From positions 310,001 to 374,000 of the forward strand of contig NZ_JAEVHF010000001.1 of the NCBI RefSeq assembly GCF_018263925.1: a stretch of DNA of 64,000 bases. Reading direction: 5' to 3'. Shown here in pieces: positions 56,424-64,000 of this stretch (the stretch's first letter is position 1; every line of letters starts with the position of its first letter). The stretch comes from Kistimonas asteriae (GTDB lineage Bacteria > Pseudomonadota > Gammaproteobacteria > Pseudomonadales > Endozoicomonadaceae). Position numbers and translations under genes: made by a program. A model generated the notes under the pieces. The model did not search any database. It saw only the letters and a program-made list of their open reading frames with translations, and was not told the origin of the DNA.

Positions 56424-56457
56424 AAAACGGCAGCGTCTTAGGACGCTGCCGTTTTTT
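56424..56457. terminator. Strong terminator after the cytochrome gene
   Basis: AAAACGGCAGCGTC (56424-56437), TTAG loop, GACGCTGCCGTTTT (56442-56455) with further T: a 14-bp stem and T-runs on both strands, ending the cytochrome gene and the converging nadE. Confidence 0.93.
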
Positions 56458-56473
56458 ATGTGCTATCGCAAAG

Positions 56474-58096
56474 TTAGATGCCGGGCTTCCAGCCAGATGT
56501 GATGGGGTAACGACGATCACGCCCAAACCCCCGCGGTGTAATGCGCACCCCTACAGGCGCCTGACGTCGTTTGTATTCATTAATATCAACCAGCCTCAGC
56601 ACCCGATAGACAGTTTCCCGATCATATCCCTGCGCGGTGATATACTCCGCACTACGATCCTGCTCAATATAAAATTCCAGGATTCTGTCCAGGTCGTCGT
56701 ATGGCGGCAGACTGTCTTCATCCACCTGATCCGGTGCCAGCTCTGCTGACGGTGGACGGTCAATAACCCGCTGAGGAATGGCTGGTGACAAACTATTACG
56801 GTAACGGGCCAGACGATACACCAGCGTTTTAGGCACATCCTTGAGGACATCAAAACCGCCGGCCATATCGCCATACAACGTCGCATAACCCACCGCCATT
56901 TCACTCTTGTTGCCAGTGGTCAGGACGAGATAGCCTTTCTTGTTGGAAATCGCCATAAGCAATACACCGCGACAACGGGATTGCAGGTTTTCCTCTGTGG
57001 TATCCCGAACTGTGCCTTCGAATTCCTCTTTCAGCGTCTCCATAAAACCATTGAACATGGGTTCAATAGGCAAGATTTTGTAATCAACCCCCAGGGTTTT
57101 GGCTTCTGCCTCCGCATCATCAAGACTCATCTGGGAGGTGTAACGAAACGGCATCATAACAGCCTCTACACGATCACTGCCCAGGGCATCAACCGCAATG
57201 GCCAGCACCAGGGCGGAATCAATCCCCCCGGACAAACCCAGCACGACGCCCTTAAAGCCATTCTTGCTCACATAATCCCTGACGCCCAGAACGAGGCTGT
57301 CATATACCCGGGCTTCCAGAATTTTACTGTCGTGGGACTCACCCTGGAGAAACTGGCCACTGGCAATATCAAACTCTGCCAGGGATAGAGACTCTTCATG
57401 ACTGATTGCCGTCATGGCCAGGGAAGCGTCCGGATTCATAACAAAGGAACCACCGTCAAAGACCAGCTCATCCTGGCCGCCCACCTGGTTCACATACACG
57501 ACTGGCAATCCGGTTTCACGTGCACGCTGGCTGACAACATCCAGACGATAGTCATGCTTGTGGAGGTGAAACGGGGAGGCATTCAGATTCATGATCAGCT
57601 GGGCGCCGGCAGCTTTGACATCGGCAGCCGGATCCGGGAACCAGATATCTTCACACACCGTCAGGCCGATCTTGACGCCCTGGCACTCAAACACCCCATA
57701 ACCAGTGCCTGGTATAAAATACCGCTTTTCATCAAAGACCTGATAATTCGGCAAATGGCGCTTGGCATGACGGCAGATAATCTTTCCATCACGGATTACG
57801 ACAGCCTGATTCTCCAGACCGTTGTCGCCCATTGCCGGCAGTCCCAGAACCATATCGATGCCGCTGACCGCCGACAGCTGCTCAAGCGCCTTTTCAATCC
57901 GCAATGCCAGGCTTTCACGTAACAAAAGGTCTTCCGGGGGATAACCGCACAATGTCAGCTCCGGGAAAACGATAATATCCGCCTGATGTTCACTGCGGGC
58001 CTTTTGCGCGCATTCGATGACCTTGCGGGCGTTGCCTTCAATATCACCCACCAGCAAATTGAGTTGTGCTAATACGACACGCAGCGTCGGTGCCAT
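56474..58096 (-). CDS. nadE: Glutamine-dependent NAD+ synthetase
   Basis: Final step of NAD synthesis: amidation of deamido-NAD with ATP, using ammonia from glutamine. 540 residues: an N-terminal nitrilase/CN-hydrolase domain (about 1-260; catalytic Glu in FPELTLCGYPPEDLL, Lys in CRHAKRHLPNY, Cys in GLTVCEDIW) and a C-terminal synthetase domain (about 270-540) with the P-loop GLSGGIDSALVLAIA and LTTGNKSEMAVGYATLYGD. Divergent from pilS, with 117 bp between them. Confidence 0.95.
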   Translation of the reverse strand: MAPTLRVVLAQLNLLVGDIEGNARKVIECAQKARSEHQADIIVFPELTLCGYPPEDLLLRESLALRIEKALEQLSAVSGIDMVLGLPAMGDNGLENQAVVIRDGKIICRHAKRHLPNYQVFDEKRYFIPGTGYGVFECQGVKIGLTVCEDIWFPDPAADVKAAGAQLIMNLNASPFHLHKHDYRLDVVSQRARETGLPVVYVNQVGGQDELVFDGGSFVMNPDASLAMTAISHEESLSLAEFDIASGQFLQGESHDSKILEARVYDSLVLGVRDYVSKNGFKGVVLGLSGGIDSALVLAIAVDALGSDRVEAVMMPFRYTSQMSLDDAEAEAKTLGVDYKILPIEPMFNGFMETLKEEFEGTVRDTTEENLQSRCRGVLLMAISNKKGYLVLTTGNKSEMAVGYATLYGDMAGGFDVLKDVPKTLVYRLARYRNSLSPAIPQRVIDRPPSAELAPDQVDEDSLPPYDDLDRILEFYIEQDRSAEYITAQGYDRETVYRVLRLVDINEYKRRQAPVGVRITPRGFGRDRRYPITSGWKPGI

Positions 58097-58213
58097 GTAA
58101 ACCTCTGACTAACGGACTAGAAAGGCAGGGTATTTTCCGTGAAACTTCCCTGCATCACAACGACATGTGTACAATCAACCCTAATAACAGAATAGAAGTT
58201 TTCGGGGGCGTCG

Positions 58214-59869
58214 TTGCAGCATAGCGAGCCAGCCGGCCAGGCACTGCGGGAAAAAGTAGACTGGTCGACGCTATTTCATCAGTCAGAAACACCACTCTTC
58301 GACTGGGGAAGCCGATATCGGCTGCTCAGGCTCTACAACCTTTACCGCTGCCTGCTGGGTATGATTCTTTTGGGGCTGTCGCTCACGCCCGTAGCAGAAT
58401 GGTTATTCAGTTATGTCCCCCAGCGTGAAGTGGGCTGGTACCTGAACCTTTACCTGACCGTCAACTTTGTCCTGTGGCTTGTCCTGACCTTCCGTAACCA
58501 ACCGGGGACAACCTATACCTTCTTTGTCATCACACTGGACATCATGATGCTCAGCGTTCTGATGCACATGGTGGGGTTTGAGGACAACGGGCTGGCGAAT
58601 CTTTACTTTGTCCCAATCGTGATCGGCAATATTCTGCTGAAAGGACGTTTGGGAATATTACTGTCAGCAATAGCCACCTTGTTCCTGCTGAGCATTGATA
58701 TCCATCACGCATTGTTGGGGCGAGTCTCTCAACATGTGGATGCAGGTCTCAGCGGTCTGCTGTTTTTTGCCACCGCGTTGTTTGTCCAAAGCGTCCGGAC
58801 CCGTTTGCAGTCCTCTGCCCTGGCTGAACGCCTTAGCAGAACCCGAGCCTTCAACCTGGAACGACTAAGCACCAGTATCATCCAGCGTATGCGTACAGGT
58901 ATCCTCGTGCTGCAGGAGCCGGATACCATTGTGATGATGAACGAGTCTGCCCAGTACCTGCTATCAACAGACGATACCAAGGGGCAGCTGGATGCCCTTT
59001 CGCCATCCCTGATGGCCAGTTATCAGCAATGGCTGGCCAATCCCCACCTGCGGCCAAACAGTTTCAACAGCTCACCCGGCTCACCGGAAATACTGCCGAA
59101 CTTTAGCCGACAGTCATTCGAGCAGACCCACTACGTTCTGGTATTTCTGGATGATAAAGCCGCGCTGTCACAAGAAGCTCAGCGGCTGAAGCTCGCTTCA
59201 CTGGGCCAACTCACTGCCAGTATTGCCCACGAGATCCGAAACCCACTGGGCGCTATCAGCCACTCAGCCCAGCTACTGGCTGAATCCGATACGATGAATG
59301 ACATGGATCAGCGTCTGCTGACCATCATTCACAAACATTGCAAACGCGTAAATGGCATTATCAATAACATCCTGCAACTCTCGCGTAAGCAGGGCATACA
59401 CCCTGAACCTGTATCCTTGAATGCGTGGCTAAGGGAGTTTATTGATACCGAACATTTCCAGGATATTGAAACACCCGATATTCAACTGGAAATGCCGGAA
59501 GCACAGATAACCGTCAATGTCGACCTTTCCCAGTTACAACAAGTGCTGCATAACCTCTGCCAGAACGGCTTACGGTACAGTCTGCAACATGCCGGTAAAC
59601 CCAGTCTGATTCTTCGGGCGGGAATCAGCGCGTCCGAGCATCCCTGGCTGGAAGTTGAAGATTTTGGAGCTGGTATTCCCGATGAATTCACAGAATCCGT
59701 CTTTGAACCCTTTTATACCACCGATAAAAAAGGCACAGGTCTAGGCCTCTATATCTGCAGGGAACTCTGTGAAATCAACCAGGCCAGTCTGGGGCTGTTG
59801 CCATACCAAAAAGAGCGGGGCAGTGTCTTCCATATCTCGTTCGCTCACCCGAAAAAACTAATAAGCTGA
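58214..59869 (+). CDS. pilS: Type IV pilus sensor histidine kinase PilS
   Basis: Inner-membrane kinase that responds to pilin level and phosphorylates PilR. 551 residues: six membrane helices (about 50-200), a short PAS-like region (about 210-300), then the HisKA phosphorylation site SIAHEIRNPLGAIS and the HATPase domain (HNLCQNGLRYS, EDFGAGIPDEF, GTGLGLYICRELCE). The start is TTG 58214, with a G-run (GGGGG, 58204-58208) 5 nt upstream; no better ATG lies nearby. pilR follows after 2 bp. Confidence 0.93.
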   Translation: MQHSEPAGQALREKVDWSTLFHQSETPLFDWGSRYRLLRLYNLYRCLLGMILLGLSLTPVAEWLFSYVPQREVGWYLNLYLTVNFVLWLVLTFRNQPGTTYTFFVITLDIMMLSVLMHMVGFEDNGLANLYFVPIVIGNILLKGRLGILLSAIATLFLLSIDIHHALLGRVSQHVDAGLSGLLFFATALFVQSVRTRLQSSALAERLSRTRAFNLERLSTSIIQRMRTGILVLQEPDTIVMMNESAQYLLSTDDTKGQLDALSPSLMASYQQWLANPHLRPNSFNSSPGSPEILPNFSRQSFEQTHYVLVFLDDKAALSQEAQRLKLASLGQLTASIAHEIRNPLGAISHSAQLLAESDTMNDMDQRLLTIIHKHCKRVNGIINNILQLSRKQGIHPEPVSLNAWLREFIDTEHFQDIETPDIQLEMPEAQITVNVDLSQLQQVLHNLCQNGLRYSLQHAGKPSLILRAGISASEHPWLEVEDFGAGIPDEFTESVFEPFYTTDKKGTGLGLYICRELCEINQASLGLLPYQKERGSVFHISFAHPKKLIS

Positions 59870-59871
59870 CG

Positions 59872-61242
59872 ATGATGACCCATACCAATGTATTAATCGT
59901 TGATGATGAGCCCGATATCAGGGAATTGCTCGAAATCACGCTGGGACGCATGAAGCTAACGACCAACGCCGTGGCGACAATCAACGAAGCGCATGAACGC
60001 CTTAACCAGTGCCATTATGACCTTTGCCTGACGGACATGAACCTGCCGGATGGCAATGGGATTGACCTGGTTGCCCATATCCAGCGTACGATGCCGCAAA
60101 CACCTGTTGCTGTGATCACCGCTTATGGCTCCATGGACACCGCCATACAGGCCCTGAAAGCCGGTGCTTTTGACTTTGTTTCCAAACCGGTAGACCTCTC
60201 AAGGCTGAGAGAACTGATACAAAACGCCATGAAAGTAAGCACCTCAGCAGAGGTCAGTACCGGCGACAAGATGCAGCTTCTGGGTGAATCCGGTGTCATG
60301 CTGCAGCTCAAGAAGACGATTCGCAAACTGGCAAGAAGTCAGGCGCCTGTCTACATCAGTGGTGAGTCTGGCACCGGTAAAGAGGTCGTCGCCCGCATGA
60401 TCCATGAGCAGGGGCCACGCAGTAGCCACGCCTTTGTGCCCGTCAACTGCGGTGCCATACCGGCAGAACTGATGGAAAGTGAATTTTTCGGGCATAAGAA
60501 AGGCAGCTTTACAGGCGCCGTCAGTGATAAGCCCGGTCTGTTTCAGGCCGCCGATGGTGGCACGCTGTTTCTGGATGAAGTCGCCGACCTGCCCCTCCAT
60601 ATGCAAGTCAAGCTACTCAGGGCCATCCAGGAAAAGAGTATTCGACCGGTAGGCAGTCAACAGGAAATTCCTGTTGATGTGAGAATCCTGAGCGCCACCC
60701 ACAAAGACCTCGGACTGGAGGTGCAAGAAGGACGCTTCAGGCAAGACCTGTTCTACCGCATTAATGTCATTGAACTACTGGTGCCACCGCTGAGAGAGCG
60801 AGGCAAGGATGTTCACCTGCTGACTCAGCACTTCCTCCACAAACTGAGCCAGGACTGCGATTTACCAGACGTCACGTTATCAGACGAGGCACAAATCCAT
60901 CTTGCCAAGTATCAGTTCCCCGGTAATGTACGTGAGCTTGAGAATATTCTTGAGCGCGCCTTTACGTTGTGCGAAGACGACACAATCACGTTAGAGGACT
61001 TACAGATTCAATCATCCGTCCCTCCCACTGGACCACAATCTACTATCAGTGATACAGGGGAGGTCGACAACCTGGAAAGTTACCTGGAAGACCTTGAGAA
61101 ACAGGTCATCATACAAACACTGGAAAGCACCCGCTGGAACAGAACTGCAGCGGCCAAAAAGTTGGGGATTACATTCCGTGCGCTACGTTATCGTCTCAAG
61201 AAACTGGATCTGGATGGTCCGGAAAGTGATTTGGCAGAATAA
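59872..61242 (+). CDS. pilR: Type IV pilus response regulator PilR
   Basis: Sigma-54-dependent activator of pilin transcription. 456 residues: receiver domain (about 1-120) with phosphoacceptor Asp in CLTDMNLPDGNG, an AAA+ domain (about 135-370) with Walker A GESGTGKEVVARM and Walker B GGTLFLDEVADLP, and a C-terminal Fis-type helix (NRTAAAKKLGITFRALRYRL). The sigma-54 contact loop reads GSFTGA instead of GAFTGA, a known kind of natural variant. ATG at 59872 and 59875 are both possible. Translated right after pilS. Confidence 0.94.
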   Translation: MMTHTNVLIVDDEPDIRELLEITLGRMKLTTNAVATINEAHERLNQCHYDLCLTDMNLPDGNGIDLVAHIQRTMPQTPVAVITAYGSMDTAIQALKAGAFDFVSKPVDLSRLRELIQNAMKVSTSAEVSTGDKMQLLGESGVMLQLKKTIRKLARSQAPVYISGESGTGKEVVARMIHEQGPRSSHAFVPVNCGAIPAELMESEFFGHKKGSFTGAVSDKPGLFQAADGGTLFLDEVADLPLHMQVKLLRAIQEKSIRPVGSQQEIPVDVRILSATHKDLGLEVQEGRFRQDLFYRINVIELLVPPLRERGKDVHLLTQHFLHKLSQDCDLPDVTLSDEAQIHLAKYQFPGNVRELENILERAFTLCEDDTITLEDLQIQSSVPPTGPQSTISDTGEVDNLESYLEDLEKQVIIQTLESTRWNRTAAAKKLGITFRALRYRLKKLDLDGPESDLAE

Positions 61243-61268
61243 GTAGAAGCGGTTTGCTTAAAAGCAGC

Positions 61269-62987
61269 TCATTCGTCCATGGAAAAATCATAGTCCATGT
61301 CCGGCTTGGGCTGCTGTACAAAGAAGCCCTGGACATAATCAACCTGTGTACGCCAGAAAGCACTGAGTGCATTCGGGTTTTCCACTGGCACAGCAATGGT
61401 CTTTCTGTTCAATTTGGTAAGAGCCTTAATCATCTCAGAAACATTCTCTTCCTGTGCTTTGTCGTCTTCCATGTTATTCGTCAATGTAGCATCCAGACGG
61501 ACATAGTCGGTGGATAGCTCCTCTGCCGTCTTCAAGGGTTTCATACTAAGCCCAAAGTCACACAATGATGTCCTAAATCCAACTTTCTTCGCACCCTGAA
61601 GTAAACGCTGTATGTCTTCCCGATATCGCATGGCGTTTTTTTCTGAGAATTGAAAGACCAGTGAATCAGCGCCAACAGGTATTTTCTGTAAAACACCCAA
61701 GACCCAAGGCAACAATGTTTTATCCTGCAATGAAGCAGAACTCAGGTGGATAAACAAATGTGCCTTTTTACGCACCTTCTTTCTGTGGATGACCAGCTGT
61801 TTGATACTCTGCAGGATTACCCAACGATCCATCTTGGCACCTAGGGCAATTCTGTCTACTTCACCTGCAAATTGCCCAGCAACCACCTCTTTGCCACTGG
61901 GATCAACAATTCGCAGTAGCACGGCATAATGCTCTTCTTTGTCCCCCGTCAAACTGATAACCGGCTGATAAAGTAGTTTGAATTGCCCATTATCCAAGGC
62001 ATATCGAACCAATGCTGATGCATCGCCCTGACAGGCCAATTCCGCCAATTCTTCCTTACTGTCAAAAAGATGCCAGTGATTCAGGCCTTTCTCAGCGGCC
62101 CTTGCCAGGGTTTTCTCTATCCTGGACTGCAGCAATTCAGCATCACTCTCTTTATCAACGGGGAGAATACTGATTGCGGTTGCCACCTGAACCACCTGCT
62201 CTGAGACTTCTATGACCAGCTCGTCCATAGCACGGGACAAATTATCAGCCACCTGCTTCAACTTTGCCTGATTCTGAGTGCCGACCAGGATATGAAAGAG
62301 AGAAGGGAGTGAATTTTCAAGCAATACCTCTTTACCAAGCACGCTTTTAAATTTATCAATGATGTCATTGGCAATTCGGTGAATATTATTTTCTCCCAGT
62401 GCAAGCTCAAGCTGTTCGTGGTTTTCGAGACGAATACTCAGGAGTGTAACCAGCTTTCCTTTAGCCGCATTGGCCAAAGCCTTTCTCACTATAACAGGGC
62501 TTTTTGCACTGCTGGTTTTTACCCGTTTTTGTTCTTTGGGTGTTTCTATTGCAGGCTCAGGTGGAACAGCGTCAGGCTTTATTTGTTGCTCAGAGTCAAC
62601 TTTCTCATTGGTTTTTAACGAAGTTTCCGTCAACTTTTCGACAATGATTCGAAGCAATCCCTGCTTTTGATGCAGTAACGGCATAATGGCAAGCTGTACG
62701 GGGAGTTGATTACCGCCAGCGTCCACAACCATGCAATTCTTCTGTTCACCGACAGCATTTTTAGCCAAAACATCATCCAGGATCATTTTCAGATCCACAT
62801 TTTCACACACCAAACGGCCATCAATGACTTGGCCATCAAGTACTGCGTCTTTATCGCCCGCAAATAGCTCCCGTGCTTCTGGATTGGCATAGGTAATACA
62901 GCCTTCCAGAATCTGAAGGATAGCGAGCGAAGATGAATCCAGAATCAATCGTTCATAAGATTCAATGTCTGATGGTACTTCATTCAT
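61269..62987 (-). CDS. FimX-like PAS-GGDEF-EAL protein with degenerate catalytic sites
   Basis: A 572-residue cytoplasmic protein. The order is an N-terminal PAS-like domain (about 10-115), a charged linker (about 120-165), a degenerate GGDEF-like domain (about 170-320, without a GGDEF motif) and an EAL-like domain (about 325-565). In the latter EAL is AVL (YAVLLR), DDFG is CDFG, and the C-terminal QGFFVQQP is kept. Loss of the metal-binding residues means it probably binds c-di-GMP without making or degrading it, like FimX, which controls type IV pilus assembly. Its place between pilSR and pilin genes supports that. ATG 62987 is preferred; TTG at 62996 is in frame. Confidence 0.82.
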   Translation of the reverse strand: MNEVPSDIESYERLILDSSSLAILQILEGCITYANPEARELFAGDKDAVLDGQVIDGRLVCENVDLKMILDDVLAKNAVGEQKNCMVVDAGGNQLPVQLAIMPLLHQKQGLLRIIVEKLTETSLKTNEKVDSEQQIKPDAVPPEPAIETPKEQKRVKTSSAKSPVIVRKALANAAKGKLVTLLSIRLENHEQLELALGENNIHRIANDIIDKFKSVLGKEVLLENSLPSLFHILVGTQNQAKLKQVADNLSRAMDELVIEVSEQVVQVATAISILPVDKESDAELLQSRIEKTLARAAEKGLNHWHLFDSKEELAELACQGDASALVRYALDNGQFKLLYQPVISLTGDKEEHYAVLLRIVDPSGKEVVAGQFAGEVDRIALGAKMDRWVILQSIKQLVIHRKKVRKKAHLFIHLSSASLQDKTLLPWVLGVLQKIPVGADSLVFQFSEKNAMRYREDIQRLLQGAKKVGFRTSLCDFGLSMKPLKTAEELSTDYVRLDATLTNNMEDDKAQEENVSEMIKALTKLNRKTIAVPVENPNALSAFWRTQVDYVQGFFVQQPKPDMDYDFSMDE

Positions 62988-63076
62988 ACGGCTCAAACCT
63001 CATGAACCGGCCCCCTGGCAAACCTGTTTAGTGCTGTACTCTATAAAGTCTAGTGCAGCTTTGCGACAGGATAGCG

Positions 63077-63532
63077 CTACCAGCAGTCTGCGGGATCAGT
63101 TCTTGCGCCGGAGGAACCCCGGAAACCGACATCCGTCATAAAAATACAGGTACAGTCAGCATCCGCCTGCTGAGAAGTCGACAACGGCGTTGCAATAATC
63201 GTATATTGTCGCCGGTTTGGTGACGCGGGCGTCGTAGCGGCTGCGCAATCATCACCACTATCCAATTGACTGTGCACAATTTTGATTGTGTAATGCGATT
63301 CCGCCGAACTTGTGGCGCCAGCCCCCAAAAGATCAGACACACTATCCGTATAACGATTGAATTGTGCCATCCAACGTTCTTGCAGAACCGCCACATTCTG
63401 TATGGTGATATGGGCGTCAGAGCGACTGGCAGTGCGCACATAGCTGTTGTAGGCTGGAAACGCTATCGCCGTCAAAATTCCGATGATCATCATGACGACA
63501 AGCAGTTCTATGAGTGTGTAGCCTCTATTCAT
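63077..63532 (-). CDS. pilE: Type IV pilin-like protein (PilE-type minor pilin)
   Basis: Type IVa prepilin. The leader MNRG is followed by the methylated-pilin motif YTLIELLVVMMIIGILTAIA with Glu5, so PilD cleavage after Gly4 is expected. About 148 residues follow, with four late cysteines (DDCAAA, DCTCIF, DPADCW) able to form the D-region disulfides. ATG 63532 gives the classic short leader; ATG at 63550 in frame is possible. Position after the PilY1 and PilY2-like genes on the same strand matches the PilE end of the pilVWXY1Y2E cluster of Pseudomonas. Confidence 0.87.
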   Translation of the reverse strand: MNRGYTLIELLVVMMIIGILTAIAFPAYNSYVRTASRSDAHITIQNVAVLQERWMAQFNRYTDSVSDLLGAGATSSAESHYTIKIVHSQLDSGDDCAAATTPASPNRRQYTIIATPLSTSQQADADCTCIFMTDVGFRGSSGARTDPADCW

Positions 63533-63592
63533 TCCCACGGGATTCTCCATTCCCACATGACAGTAAATACGCCGTTACTTCAGCGCTATGAC

Positions 63593-63901
63593 TCAATGCT
63601 TCATTAACTGTCGCTTGAACTGTGGGCTACCCATAAGCTCAACACGTCCAACATAGCCCGATTTATTCGTATAGAACTTCACCATAAACCCTTCCTTTAG
63701 GAACTGAAGCTGTATTTCATGCCCATCAATTACTGCCTTGAAAGAGTAAGGATCCATGGAATATTCTTTGCTATTGATCGTAATTTTCGCTGTTTGGAAG
63801 TCCAGCTTATCAATGCGCCCAGAGCCTTTATAATTCAATGTAGCGGCCCACGTAAAAACCGGGAGCATAGTCAACATCAGTGCCATCATTAATGGTCTCA
63901 T
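63593..63901 (-). CDS. Secreted PilY2-like small protein
   Basis: 102-residue exported protein with a signal peptide (MRPLMMALMLTMLPVFTWAA) and a beta-rich, basic mature part (GSGRIDKLDFQTAKITINSK, GHEIQLQFLKEGFMVKFYTN). It lies between a PilY1 C-terminus and pilE, the place of pilY2 in Pseudomonas aeruginosa. The name rests on position and size more than on sequence. GGAGG 7 nt upstream sets ATG 63901; the upstream GTG at 63907 is less likely. The PilY1 stop lies 2 bp before its start codon. Confidence 0.65.
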   Translation of the reverse strand: MRPLMMALMLTMLPVFTWAATLNYKGSGRIDKLDFQTAKITINSKEYSMDPYSFKAVIDGHEIQLQFLKEGFMVKFYTNKSGYVGRVELMGSPQFKRQLMKH

Positions 63902-63903
63902 GA

Positions 63904-64000
63904 TCACTCCTCCAATAAAATCTGACGCCAGGATTGTCGTCCTGTTGTCTGTTGCCCATCGTTTTCATGAATGGTATTGATACTACCGCCAGCACCACTC
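63904..64000 (-). CDS. pilY1: C-terminal end of a PilY1-like gene (partial)
   Basis: Only the last 31 codons are in the window, on the minus strand, ending TGA at 63906-63904. The tail includes GGSINTIHENDGQQ and ends GRQSWRQILLEE, which resembles the tail of PilY1 pilus-tip adhesins, and the stop is followed at once by the PilY2-like gene. The identification depends on gene order and this short tail. Confidence 0.5.
   Translation of the reverse strand, partial: SGAGGSINTIHENDGQQTTGRQSWRQILLEE

Overview
The window is about 64 kb of a gammaproteobacterial chromosome. Core genes (acs, yjcH-actP, zapE/yhcB, trxB, cysZ, pta, nadE, pilSR, metNIQ, livKHMGF) point to the Oceanospirillales/Pseudomonas side of the class. 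Two A+T-rich genes of eukaryote-like type (a PARP-family ADP-ribosyltransferase and an ankyrin-repeat protein) would fit a host-associated lineage such as Endozoicomonadaceae. That placement is an inference; no rRNA or other marker was available to confirm it.

Layout. 1-6.0 kb: acetate uptake and activation (yjcH-actP, acs), split by the PARP-like gene; related palindromes (GACYAARGTCT) precede both acetate transcription units. 6.0-7.1 kb: a 40-residue membrane protein not listed among the longer reading frames, then five tandem initiator tRNA-Met genes behind a near-consensus promoter. 7.1-9.1 kb: an NCS1 transporter and a small cysteine-containing membrane protein. 9.3-14.4 kb: a complete branched-chain amino acid ABC operon (livK-livH-livM-livG-livF, minus strand). 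14.6-23 kb: metabolic genes (sterol-desaturase-like hydroxylase, amidohydrolase, ALDH7-type dehydrogenase, cupin, panE, EamA exporter, secreted S10 carboxypeptidase). 23-25.7 kb: metNIQ with a strong terminator hairpin in its leader. 26-30.7 kb: an orphan protein, a periplasmic DsbA-like protein, and a zinc resistance module (SmtB-type sensor, 32-bp operator palindrome, ZntA/CadA ATPase). 30.7-37 kb: zapE/yhcB, a transglutaminase-like cysteine peptidase, acyl-CoA thioesterase, MFS transporter, trxB and cysZ. 37-39.5 kb: the ankyrin protein with an internal duplication. 39.7-47 kb: pta, ygbA, a CNNM/CorC-type protein, an acyltransferase, an OmpA-like lipoprotein, an MBL hydrolase and a secreted Ntn-hydrolase. 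47-50 kb: 2-aminoethylphosphonate degradation (phnW, phnX and an EamA permease). 50-56.4 kb: a secreted esterase and a 1633-residue secreted multidomain c-type cytochrome with two ricin-type lectin domains. 56.5-64 kb: nadE, then type IV pilus genes (pilS-pilR, a FimX-like protein, a PilE-like pilin, a PilY2-like protein and the last codons of a PilY1-like gene).

How the genes work together. ActP imports acetate and Acs and Pta connect it to acetyl-CoA. The phn cluster would feed acetaldehyde and phosphate from aminoethylphosphonate. The Liv and Met systems import amino acids. Pilus regulation and minor pilus components lie together at the right end. The secreted proteins (S10 peptidase, esterase, Ntn-hydrolase, cytochrome-lectin) and the two eukaryote-like proteins suggest interaction with host or organic material. 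The PARP-like protein is the most unusual single gene; no complete phage, insertion sequence, CRISPR array or classical defence island was seen.
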